The position numbers and the translations under genes were made by a program. The notes beneath the pieces are model-generated. The model saw only the letters and a program-made list of their open reading frames with translations. It made no database searches and had not been told where the DNA came from. From positions 1 to 5,109 of the forward strand of contig JAFDWI010000382.1 in assembly GCA_018268545.1 (NCBI GenBank): a stretch of DNA of 5,109 bases, in the 5' to 3' direction. The DNA comes from Actinomycetota bacterium. GTDB taxonomy: Bacteria > Actinomycetota > Acidimicrobiia > Acidimicrobiales > Iamiaceae. Shown here piece after piece: positions 1-5,109 of this stretch (positions are counted from its first letter, which is position 1; every line of letters begins with the position of its first letter).

Positions 1-1275
1 CGTCGGGGATCGGGCGTCGCCGAGCGCGTAGGAGGCGCGCGTCAACAAGAAGAAGACGCTGAACGCGCTCAGCCCGACCAGGAAGGCCGCGAGCGTCGCC
101 GCCACGAGATGCACGCCGTGCGCGTCGAGTCGCCCGATACGCACGACCGACAACCCAGGAGCGGCGACAACCGCGAGCAGCCCACTTGCCGGGATCAACA
201 ACAGCAAACTGAGTCGCATCCCCCGTGTGAGTTCGGACGCGAAGCCGTCGTGATCGCCCCGCGCGGCCTGACGGGACAACCGTGGGAACAACGCCGTGAA
301 GATCGGGTACGCGATCAGCGCGTGGGGCAACAGAAAGAACATGAACGCGGTCTGGTAGGCGATGACGCCACCGTCGACCCGGCCGGCGAGGATGATCGTC
401 GCCCCGATGAGTACCTCGTTCAGGCCGACGTGCCCAGCCGCCCAGGCCCCTTTGCGAACCAGGCTGCGCAGGCCGAGTCCAGCGGTCCTCCAGCGGGGTC
501 GGATCGCGAGCCCGGCGTTGACCAACGCGACGAGCGGCACCGCGGTCATCGCGATCGTCCCCGCCAGCGTGCCTGCGCCGAGCAGCACCTTTTCGTGCAC
601 GGTGAGCGTGAGGCCCGCTTCGGCCGCGTGCTGATGAGCGAAGACGATCATCGTGATCGTGACGACGATGTTGTTGAAGACCGGTGCGATCGACGTGGCG
701 AGGAACCGGTGGTCGGATTGGAGCAACGCGCTCGCAACCGCACCGACCGCATAGAAGACGAGCTGGGGCATGATGAACCACAGCAGGAACGCGCCGAGTC
801 GGATCTGCTCGGCGCGCACCGCTTCGGGCGTACCGAGCGTCAACAGGCGCATGATCCAGGTGCCACCGAGCATGCCGACGAGCGCGACGATCCCGACGTA
901 GACGCTCCCGCGCGTCGCGAGCACCGACCCGAGCCGTCGTGCCCCGGCGACGTCTCGCACCGTGGCGCCGGCGCGCACCTCACCATCGGGTGCGACGCCA
1001 TCGGGTGTGACGCCGGAGAGCAACTCGACGAAGCTCGGGACGAGGATCGAGAACAGCACCCCGCCGGCGAGCAGTTCGAACAGGACGTTCGACACCTCGT
1101 TCGCCCGCTGGTACGAGTCACCGAGGTACGCGATGCCCAGCGCCCCGGCGACGGCGACGACCCGCACGAACCCCGAGATCCTCGAGATCAGGTTGCCGAC
1201 CGTGATGAGGGTCGCCGCACGACCGAGCGACGCGCGACGCGGCTCGTCGAGGGCAACGCCCGGGTCGGAATCCAT
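1..1275 (-). CDS. murJ: MurJ/MviN-family lipid II flippase, C-terminus missing at window edge
   Basis: Integral membrane protein of the MOP superfamily. The family moves lipid-linked peptidoglycan precursor (lipid II) across the cytoplasmic membrane. The frame is open from the ATG at 1275 to base 1, giving 425 residues without a stop; family cores run to about 500-550 residues, so roughly the last quarter or less is outside. About ten hydrophobic segments are visible (near residues 22-50, 62-86, 122-145, 158-183, 192-214, 231-257, 277-300, 303-331, 353-376, 387-412). The N-terminal signature SRISGFVR (31-38) keeps the two arginines equivalent to E. coli MurJ Arg18 and Arg24. Asp53 matches E. 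coli Asp39, and ELLAGGVLFSILVP (67-80) is the actinobacterial form of the next motif. The visible end, YALGDARSPT, matches the late-core family motif. An in-frame TAG (1288-1290) lies just upstream and no other start codon intervenes, so the start is firm. It has no clear Shine-Dalgarno sequence and is divergent from the dehydrogenase at 1365. Confidence 0.93.
   Translation of the reverse strand, partial: MDSDPGVALDEPRRASLGRAATLITVGNLISRISGFVRVVAVAGALGIAYLGDSYQRANEVSNVLFELLAGGVLFSILVPSFVELLSGVTPDGVAPDGEVRAGATVRDVAGARRLGSVLATRGSVYVGIVALVGMLGGTWIMRLLTLGTPEAVRAEQIRLGAFLLWFIMPQLVFYAVGAVASALLQSDHRFLATSIAPVFNNIVVTITMIVFAHQHAAEAGLTLTVHEKVLLGAGTLAGTIAMTAVPLVALVNAGLAIRPRWRTAGLGLRSLVRKGAWAAGHVGLNEVLIGATIILAGRVDGGVIAYQTAFMFFLLPHALIAYPIFTALFPRLSRQAARGDHDGFASELTRGMRLSLLLLIPASGLLAVVAAPGLSVVRIGRLDAHGVHLVAATLAAFLVGLSAFSVFFLLTRASYALGDARSPT
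984..1013. repeat. Two-copy 15-bp tandem repeat inside murJ
   Basis: Two adjacent 15-base units, CATCGGGTGCGACGC (984-998) and CATCGGGTGTGACGC (999-1013), differ at one base. On the coding strand they give a duplicated Gly-Val-x-Pro-Asp pattern at about residues 88-97 of MurJ, in a hydrophilic loop between the second and third hydrophobic segments. It keeps the frame, so it looks like a small duplication tolerated in a loop. Confidence 0.75.
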
Positions 1276-1284
1276 GATCGGACA

Positions 1285-1290
1285 AGGCTA
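1285..1290 (-). promoter_or_regulatory. Candidate -10 element for nearly leaderless murJ transcript
   Basis: On the minus strand TAGCCT fits the actinobacterial TANNNT -10 pattern. Counting its last T as position -7 puts the start of transcription near base 1278, only three bases before the murJ ATG at 1275. This would explain why murJ has no Shine-Dalgarno sequence, since leaderless messages are common in actinobacteria. No good -35 box is visible. The motif is short enough to occur by chance, so this is an inference. Confidence 0.28.
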
Positions 1291-1305
1291 GGGGACGCTC
1301 GGCGG

Positions 1306-1311
1306 TACGGT
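1306..1311 (+). promoter_or_regulatory. Weak candidate -10 element for the ACAD-A/GNAT operon
   Basis: TACGGT fits TANNNT and lies 53 bases before the ACAD-A start codon, in the only non-coding space available for its promoter (1276-1364). No convincing -35 hexamer is found at 16-18 bases upstream. No palindrome like the one in front of ACAD-B is present in this gap. Confidence 0.2.
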
Positions 1312-1351
1312 GAGGACTCGTCGCCGATCCCTGCGACACCGACATCACCTC

Positions 1352-1357
1352 GAGGAG
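1352..1357 (+). promoter_or_regulatory. Ribosome binding site of ACAD-A
   Basis: GAGGAG ends 7 bases before the ATG at 1365. It is a good Shine-Dalgarno match at normal spacing and supports that start. Confidence 0.75.
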
Positions 1358-1364
1358 CGACCCG

Positions 1365-2567
1365 ATGAGCGACGACGAGACCCTTGTACGCGAACGCACA
1401 CTCGAGCTGCTCGGTCGCGTCGATCCTGCGACGTCGACCGTCCAGGAGTTCCGCGGCGCCCAGTTCGACGCCGGCCTCGCCTGGGTGCATTTCCCCGAAG
1501 GTTTCGGTGGGTTGGGCTTGCCACCCCGATTCCAGGGCCTCATCGAAACCGAACTACGCCGGGCAGGCGCGCCCGCGGCGGGCATCGACCAGTTCTTCGG
1601 TGTCACGATGGCGGGCCCAACGATCGTGACCAACGGCGACGACGCGATCCGGGAGCGCCTGTTGCGTCGTGCGTTCACCGGCGACGACGTGTGGTGCCAG
1701 TTGTTCTCCGAGCCGGGCGCCGGTTCGGACCTCGCGGGACTCGCGTGCCGCGCGGTCCGTGACGGCGACGAATGGGTCGTCAACGGTCAGAAGGTGTGGA
1801 ACACCGCCGCGCACCTGGCCGACCGCGGCATGCTCGTGACGCGTACCGACCCGGATGTACCCAAACACAAGGGAATGACGTACTTCGCGCTCGACATGCA
1901 CGCACCCGGCGTCGAGGTGCGCCCGCTGCGTCAGATCACCGGTGAAGCGGAGTTCAACGAGGTGTACCTGACCGACGTGCGGGTGCCCGATACCGATCGG
2001 GTCGGCGCGGTCGGCGAGGGTTGGCGCGTCGCGATGACGACGTTGTCGAACGAACGCACCACGATCGGCGGAGGTGGGTCGGGGTCGCCCGGACCCGGTT
2101 CGGGTGCGATCGCCGAAGCGGTGCGGATCTGGAACGACGAGCCCGATGTGGACCGTTCGCCGGTGAACCGTGACCGGCTGGTGCGCCTGTGGAGTTTCGC
2201 GGAGGCATTGCGGCTGACGAACCTGCGTGCATCGCAGAATCGCAAGGCCGGGAACCCCGGTCCCGAAGGCTCGATCGCGAAACTCGCATTCGCCGAGATC
2301 AACCAGGACATCTACGAGCTCTGCGTGGATCTGCTCGGCGCGGCTGCGCTCGTCGACTACGACTACACGATGCGTCGGTCCGAGATGATCGGACTGACCG
2401 GTCCTCCCGGATCGAGCCGCAAATTGTTTCTGCGGTCGCGGGCCAATTCGATCGAGGGTGGCACCTCGGAGATCCAGCGGAACATCATCGCCGAACGCGT
2501 CCTCGGGTTGCCCGGTGAGCCCCGGGCCGACAAGTCGGTCCCCTGGTCCGACGTTCCTCGGAACTGA
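1365..2567 (+). CDS. Acyl-CoA dehydrogenase family protein (ACAD-A)
   Basis: FAD-dependent acyl-CoA dehydrogenase of 400 residues, expected to introduce an alpha,beta double bond into an acyl-CoA and pass electrons to electron transfer flavoprotein in the cytoplasm. Three-part architecture is visible: a helical N-terminal part (to about 108), a middle beta part opening with WCQLFSEPGAGSDLAG (110-125; flavin/substrate signature) and KVWNT (143-147), then TYFALDMH (172-179) and FNEVYLTDVRVPD (197-209). The C-terminal helical part holds GPEGSIAKL (299-307) and GGTSEIQRNIIAERVLGLP (365-383). Two candidate catalytic bases exist: Glu230 in LSNERTTIG, at the helix-G position used by isovaleryl-CoA and long-chain dehydrogenases, and Glu364, one residue before the position of Glu376 of medium-chain dehydrogenase. 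A Gly/Ser/Pro-rich loop follows Glu230. Substrate chain length or type cannot be inferred. It is likely co-transcribed with the GNAT gene 9 nt downstream and is a paralogue of the convergent ACAD-B. Confidence 0.93.
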   Translation: MSDDETLVRERTLELLGRVDPATSTVQEFRGAQFDAGLAWVHFPEGFGGLGLPPRFQGLIETELRRAGAPAAGIDQFFGVTMAGPTIVTNGDDAIRERLLRRAFTGDDVWCQLFSEPGAGSDLAGLACRAVRDGDEWVVNGQKVWNTAAHLADRGMLVTRTDPDVPKHKGMTYFALDMHAPGVEVRPLRQITGEAEFNEVYLTDVRVPDTDRVGAVGEGWRVAMTTLSNERTTIGGGGSGSPGPGSGAIAEAVRIWNDEPDVDRSPVNRDRLVRLWSFAEALRLTNLRASQNRKAGNPGPEGSIAKLAFAEINQDIYELCVDLLGAAALVDYDYTMRRSEMIGLTGPPGSSRKLFLRSRANSIEGGTSEIQRNIIAERVLGLPGEPRADKSVPWSDVPRN

Positions 2568-2576
2568 CCCGCGCGC

Positions 2577-3464
2577 ATGGCATACCAGGTCGAGGTCTTC
2601 GACGACCCGAACCATTTTCTCGATCGGGCCCGAGGATTCCTTGTCCGTGAGCCGATCAGCACAAACGTGATCACGTCGGTGACCGAACGCCTGGCGTCTG
2701 ATCCGCCGGCTGCAGGGAACCGCTGGATCACCGTGTCGGATTCCCCCACGTCGGTCGTCGGCGCCGCGATGTTGAACCGTCCCTGGAACCTGTTCGTGTC
2801 TCCGATGCCGACCGGCGCGGTGCTCGCCGTCGCCGAGCGTCTCGAATCCGAAGGCACCCTGCTGCCTGGTGTGACCGGTGAACGCGGCGCAACCCAGGCA
2901 TTCGCGGAGCGTTGGGCGGAGACTCACTCGGTGACCCCGACGGCACTCGTCGCCCAACGGGCGCATCGGCTCGGCACGCTCACCCCACCAACCAGCGTTT
3001 CCGGAACGGCCCGACTCGCCGTCGCCGATGACATCGCGACCCTCGCGAGTTGGTTGGAGGCGTTCCACGACGAGGCGATGCCCCAGGACCCACTCGAGGA
3101 CCCGACCGCGGCGGCCATCGCCGGGATCGAAAACCACGAGTTCTGGGTGTGGGCCGACGACGACCGAGTCGCATCGATGGCCGGCTGTCGCCCTCCGGCT
3201 GGCGGGGCGTCGCGAATCGGGCCGGTCTACACGCCACCGGATCTACGCGGCCGCGGGTACGCGGGTGGTGCCACCGCCGCAGCAGCCGCGGGCGCGCTCG
3301 CAGCCGGCGCGGAACACGTCATGTTGTACACCGACCTTTCGAACCCCACGTCGAACGCGCTGTATGCGCGCCTCGGTTTCGTCCCCGATCACGACGCGGT
3401 GCAGATCCGATTCGACCGGCCACCCGGACCCACGCCAGAACCCGGAACGGGTGACCCGGCGTGA
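2577..3464 (+). CDS. GNAT-family N-acetyltransferase with extra N-terminal domain
   Basis: A 295-residue protein whose C-terminal half (about 145-282) is a GNAT fold that would transfer an acyl group from acetyl-CoA or a similar thioester; the acceptor is unknown. Visible marks are the strand RIGPVYTPPDLRGRGYAGG (213-231), with the R-x-x-G-x-A pyrophosphate loop at 224-229, and the late motif YTDLSNPTSNALYARLGF (251-268), where Tyr263 sits at the usual general-acid position. The N-terminal half (about 1-140) has the pattern of the N-terminal domain seen in COG3393-like acetyltransferases, including LPGVTGERGATQAFAERW (96-113). It lacks the CoA loop and may be a degenerate GNAT repeat used for substrate binding. 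The last 14 residues are Pro/Gly-rich and probably disordered. There is no Shine-Dalgarno sequence before the ATG. The 9-nt gap to ACAD-A suggests translation by coupling. Confidence 0.85.
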   Translation: MAYQVEVFDDPNHFLDRARGFLVREPISTNVITSVTERLASDPPAAGNRWITVSDSPTSVVGAAMLNRPWNLFVSPMPTGAVLAVAERLESEGTLLPGVTGERGATQAFAERWAETHSVTPTALVAQRAHRLGTLTPPTSVSGTARLAVADDIATLASWLEAFHDEAMPQDPLEDPTAAAIAGIENHEFWVWADDDRVASMAGCRPPAGGASRIGPVYTPPDLRGRGYAGGATAAAAAGALAAGAEHVMLYTDLSNPTSNALYARLGFVPDHDAVQIRFDRPPGPTPEPGTGDPA

Positions 3465-3483
3465 TCGCAGATGGCCCGGAGGG

Positions 3484-4791
3484 TCAGCCGTTCTTGGGGA
3501 GCTCGGAGTACGGGGTGTCCTTGGACGGGCCCTGCTCGCGGGGCATGCCGAGCACCCGTTCGGCGATGATGTTGCGCTGGATCTGATCGGTGCCGCCGTA
3601 GATGGGGGGCGCCTGGGCATACAGGGCCAGTCCCGTGACCGCCGCAAGGAACGGGTTGCCGGTCGCTTCGTCGAGCGCTGCCTGATCGGCCGGCTTGTAG
3701 GCGTGCAACATCCCTTGTGCGCCCACCACCGCGAGCCCGAGGTCACGCTGCAGCCGCACGATGTTGCTCATCGACAACTTCGCGATGTTGCCCATCCCGG
3801 GAATCGTCTTGCCCTGGGCACGCAATGCCTTGGCCCGCTCGGCGGAGTAGCGACCGATCTCACCGAGGGTGTGCAGTTGCGCGAGTCCCTGACGGATGAT
3901 CGGATCGGCGAGTTTGCCGTTGCCTCGAGCGAGCCCGGCGAGCAGGTCGGCCGAGCTGCGCTTCTTCTTCTCGCCGTCGGATGCCGCGGCCTGCTTCTTG
4001 GGCGACGGCGCCCGCACGAAGTCTCCGACCCGCTTGTCGAGGTCTCCCGCGACCGTGCCGGGCCGCGCACCGGAGAGGCCACCGCCGGCGGTTCCACCAC
4101 CGGCACCGAGACCGGCACGTTCGTGGCCGAGCGTGGTGTTCGCGACCCGCCAGCCGTTGTTCAACCCTCCGATGATCGCGGCGTCGGCGACCCGCGCCTC
4201 GGTCATGAAGACCTCGTTGAACATGGCGTTGCCGGTCATCTCGGTGAGCGGTCGGACCTCGACGGCGCTCTGGTGCATGTCGAACGCGAAGTACGTGATG
4301 CCCTGGTGCTTGGGTTGGGACGGGTCGGTCCGGGCGAGCAGCATCGCCATGTCGGCGATCTGGCCGAGCGACGTCCACACCTTCTGGCCGTCGATGATCC
4401 ACTCGTCACCGTCCTTGGTCGCCTTGGTGCCCAGCCCGGCGAGGTCCGAGCCGGCACCCGGTTCGGAGAACAGCTGACACCACGCTTTGCGGCCGGTCAC
4501 GATGTCGGCGACGTAGGTCTCGACCTGTTCGGGCGTGCCCTCGTCGGAGATGGTCGGTGCCGCGAGGAGCAGACCGAGACCACCTGGCGCGCCGAGCGCG
4601 CCGAAGGCGGCGATCTCGTTGCCGATCTCGACCGCGACCGCACGCTCCACGCCACGGCCGTAACCTCCGACCGGCAGGGTGGGCGCGGACCAGCCGGCGT
4701 TGCCGAGGCGCTCCCACCACTGGCCCACGGTCAGATCCGGATCCCAGTTGTCGGTCAGCCAGTCGCGTAGTTCTTCGATCGTGTCGGTCAT
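3484..4791 (-). CDS. Acyl-CoA dehydrogenase family protein with Gly/Lys-rich insertion (ACAD-B)
   Basis: A 435-residue FAD-dependent acyl-CoA dehydrogenase, paralogous to ACAD-A. It shows WCQLFSEPGAGSDLAGL (104-120), KVWTS (137-141), TYFAFDMH (166-173), FNEVFMTEARV (191-201), NIAKLS (335-340) and IYGGTDQIQRNIIAERVLG (397-415). The residue aligned with Glu364 of ACAD-A is Tyr398, so the likely base is Glu224 in LGHERAG, the helix-G position of isovaleryl-CoA dehydrogenase and mycobacterial FadE26-like enzymes. Between Glu224 and the NIAKL motif it is 38 residues longer than ACAD-A. The extra length is a Gly-rich run (229-239) and a basic stretch PKKQAAASDGEKKKRSS (264-280), probably a disordered surface loop. 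The start at 4791 is chosen because AGGGGA precedes it at 5 bases. The frame extends upstream to a TTG at 4878, but that would place coding sequence in the promoter and has no ribosome site. It converges on the GNAT gene with 19 nt between stop codons. A palindrome 86 nt upstream suggests repressor control. Confidence 0.92.
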   Translation of the reverse strand: MTDTIEELRDWLTDNWDPDLTVGQWWERLGNAGWSAPTLPVGGYGRGVERAVAVEIGNEIAAFGALGAPGGLGLLLAAPTISDEGTPEQVETYVADIVTGRKAWCQLFSEPGAGSDLAGLGTKATKDGDEWIIDGQKVWTSLGQIADMAMLLARTDPSQPKHQGITYFAFDMHQSAVEVRPLTEMTGNAMFNEVFMTEARVADAAIIGGLNNGWRVANTTLGHERAGLGAGGGTAGGGLSGARPGTVAGDLDKRVGDFVRAPSPKKQAAASDGEKKKRSSADLLAGLARGNGKLADPIIRQGLAQLHTLGEIGRYSAERAKALRAQGKTIPGMGNIAKLSMSNIVRLQRDLGLAVVGAQGMLHAYKPADQAALDEATGNPFLAAVTGLALYAQAPPIYGGTDQIQRNIIAERVLGMPREQGPSKDTPYSELPKNG

Positions 4792-4796
4792 CGATG

Positions 4797-4802
4797 TCCC
4801 CT
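4797..4802 (-). promoter_or_regulatory. Ribosome binding site deciding the ACAD-B start
   Basis: Read on the minus strand, AGGGGA lies 5 bases before the ATG at 4791. This favours the 435-residue form over the longer TTG-started frame. Confidence 0.65.
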
Positions 4803-4877
4803 GAGGTGCGTCGTCGGAGGGCGTTTCCCGAACGCCCGCTTGGTTCGATCTTCGTCCATGAAGGCCCGCGAATCCCA

Positions 4878-4897
4878 ACTTGACCGAGCGGTCAAGT
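4878..4897. promoter_or_regulatory. 20-bp palindromic operator, probably for a TetR-family repressor
   Basis: ACTTGACCGAGCGGTCAAGT has two exactly complementary 9-base arms around a 2-base centre (AG). It sits 86 bases upstream of the ACAD-B start codon in a non-coding gap. Its size, symmetry and TTGACCG…CGGTCAA core are typical of operators bound by dimeric TetR-type regulators, which commonly control acyl-CoA degradation genes in actinobacteria. Each arm also contains TTGACC, close to a -35 hexamer, but no good -10 lies at standard spacing on either strand. No regulator gene is in the window. The palindrome is directly visible; the regulator class is an inference. Confidence 0.65.
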
Positions 4898-4942
4898 CAC
4901 CGGGTCGACGGTGGATCATCGGACCGCCACGCTCAGGGGCCA

Positions 4943-4970
4943 CCCGACGCCGCGGTTCACGCCGGTCGGG
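4943..4970 (-). terminator. Weak GC-rich hairpin downstream of the right-edge gene
   Basis: The arms CCCGAC (4943-4948) and GTCGGG (4965-4970) are exactly complementary and enclose 16 bases, within which a further CGG/CCG pairing is possible. The hairpin lies 22 bases beyond the stop codon at 4993 on the minus strand, where a terminator would be expected. There is no following T-run, which is not unusual in high-GC actinobacteria, but this also makes it hard to tell from chance. Confidence 0.28.
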
Positions 4971-4992
4971 GCTGCGCCGATCGCGTTCGGCA

Positions 4993-5109
4993 TCACTTGG
5001 GAATGCGGTTCGGTTGCGCGTCGGCGAGCATCGCGGACCGGTCCGCCGGCAACACGAACCCTGCCGCGATCACCTTGTCGGTCGCCTTCGCGTAGGCCGC
5101 GTTGTAGTC
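4993..5109 (-). CDS. C-terminal 38 residues of an unidentified protein
   Basis: The minus-strand frame is open from the right window edge to a TGA at 4993-4995 and encodes 38 residues, beginning DYNAAYAKATDKVIAAGFVL and ending QPNRIPK. All but three of its codons end in G or C, matching the real genes here, so it is almost certainly coding. The AAYAKATDKVIAAGFVLPADR portion reads like an amphipathic helix followed by a Leu-Pro-x-Asp cap. It resembles the C-terminal ends of large alpha/beta-hydrolase-domain proteins seen in actinobacteria, but the fragment is too short to assign a function. It points the same way as ACAD-B, with a 201-nt gap containing the palindrome, so the two are probably separate transcription units. 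Confidence 0.7.
   Translation of the reverse strand, partial: DYNAAYAKATDKVIAAGFVLPADRSAMLADAQPNRIPK

Noticed and set aside
1348..1355. CCTCGAGG palindrome overlapping the ACAD-A ribosome site
   Set aside because: Only 8 bp and explained by the Shine-Dalgarno sequence; too short to be called an operator.
109..1368. Long plus-strand open frame of 419 residues across the murJ region
   Set aside because: It is Arg/Asp/Glu/Gln-rich, low-complexity and antisense to a clear multi-spanning MurJ frame. It is an artefact of GC-rich sequence.
2665..2676. 12-bp palindrome ACGTGATCACGT
   Set aside because: Internal to the GNAT gene, short, and with no related copy in a promoter region of the window.
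1554..3137. Long minus-strand open frame of 527 residues opposite ACAD-A and GNAT
   Set aside because: The composition is His/Arg/Gly-rich with no family motif, and it spans two genes with convincing motifs on the other strand.
3441..3483. Possible bidirectional terminator between the convergent GNAT and ACAD-B genes
   Set aside because: Only 4-5 bp inverted repeats (CCCG/CGGG, CGGGT/ACCCG) with tiny or impossible loops and no T-run; not enough to call.
3028..4770. Plus-strand open frame of 580 residues opposite ACAD-B
   Set aside because: No recognisable motif; it begins inside the GNAT gene in another frame and mirrors the ACAD-B codons.
4792..4878. 29-residue N-terminal extension of ACAD-B from a TTG
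   Set aside because: No ribosome site, no resemblance to family N-termini, and it would begin inside the operator. The ATG at 4791 has AGGGGA at 5 bases.
5033..5046. 14-bp perfect palindrome GCGGACCGGTCCGC
   Set aside because: It lies wholly within coding sequence of the right-edge gene and is built of common GC-rich codons; likely chance.
4858..5109. Plus-strand frame from an ATG at 4858 open to the window edge (84 codons), divergent from ACAD-B
   Set aside because: It is extremely Arg-rich, has no ribosome site, runs through the palindrome and is antisense to the better-supported C-terminal fragment at 4993-5109.

Overview
This is a GC-rich chromosomal segment whose coding strands strongly prefer G or C in third codon positions. 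The gene content (a MurJ-type flippase and actinobacterial-style acyl-CoA dehydrogenases of the GGT…IQRNIIAERVLG type) suggests a high-GC actinomycete. An Acidimicrobiia (Ilumatobacter-like) origin is my best guess, but it is an inference from protein style and not proven.

Layout, left to right. (1) Bases 1-1275, minus strand: murJ, a polytopic lipid II flippase for peptidoglycan synthesis, with its C-terminus cut off by the left window edge. (2) Bases 1276-1364: a short divergent promoter region. (3) Bases 1365-2567 and 2577-3464, plus strand: an acyl-CoA dehydrogenase (here ACAD-A) followed after 9 nt by a two-part GNAT acyltransferase, very likely one operon. (4) Bases 3484-4791, minus strand: a second, paralogous acyl-CoA dehydrogenase (ACAD-B), convergent on the GNAT gene with only 19 nt between stop codons. 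(5) Bases 4792-4992: an upstream region for ACAD-B that carries a 20-bp near-perfect palindrome resembling a TetR-family operator, plus a weak hairpin behind the next gene. (6) Bases 4993-5109, minus strand: the last 38 codons of another protein, cut by the right window edge.

Functionally, the two dehydrogenases point to oxidation of CoA thioesters (fatty acids, branched acids, or sterol or other side chains; the substrate cannot be read from sequence). ACAD-B looks independently controlled by a repressor that would sense an acyl-CoA or similar ligand. The GNAT protein's substrate is unknown. murJ appears to be an unrelated cell-wall gene that happens to sit next to them.

I see no mobile element, CRISPR array, tRNA or rRNA. 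I also see nothing that clearly amounts to a new biological system. The most useful leads are the palindrome, the Gly/Lys-rich insertion in ACAD-B, and the different residues at the usual catalytic-base site of the two dehydrogenases.
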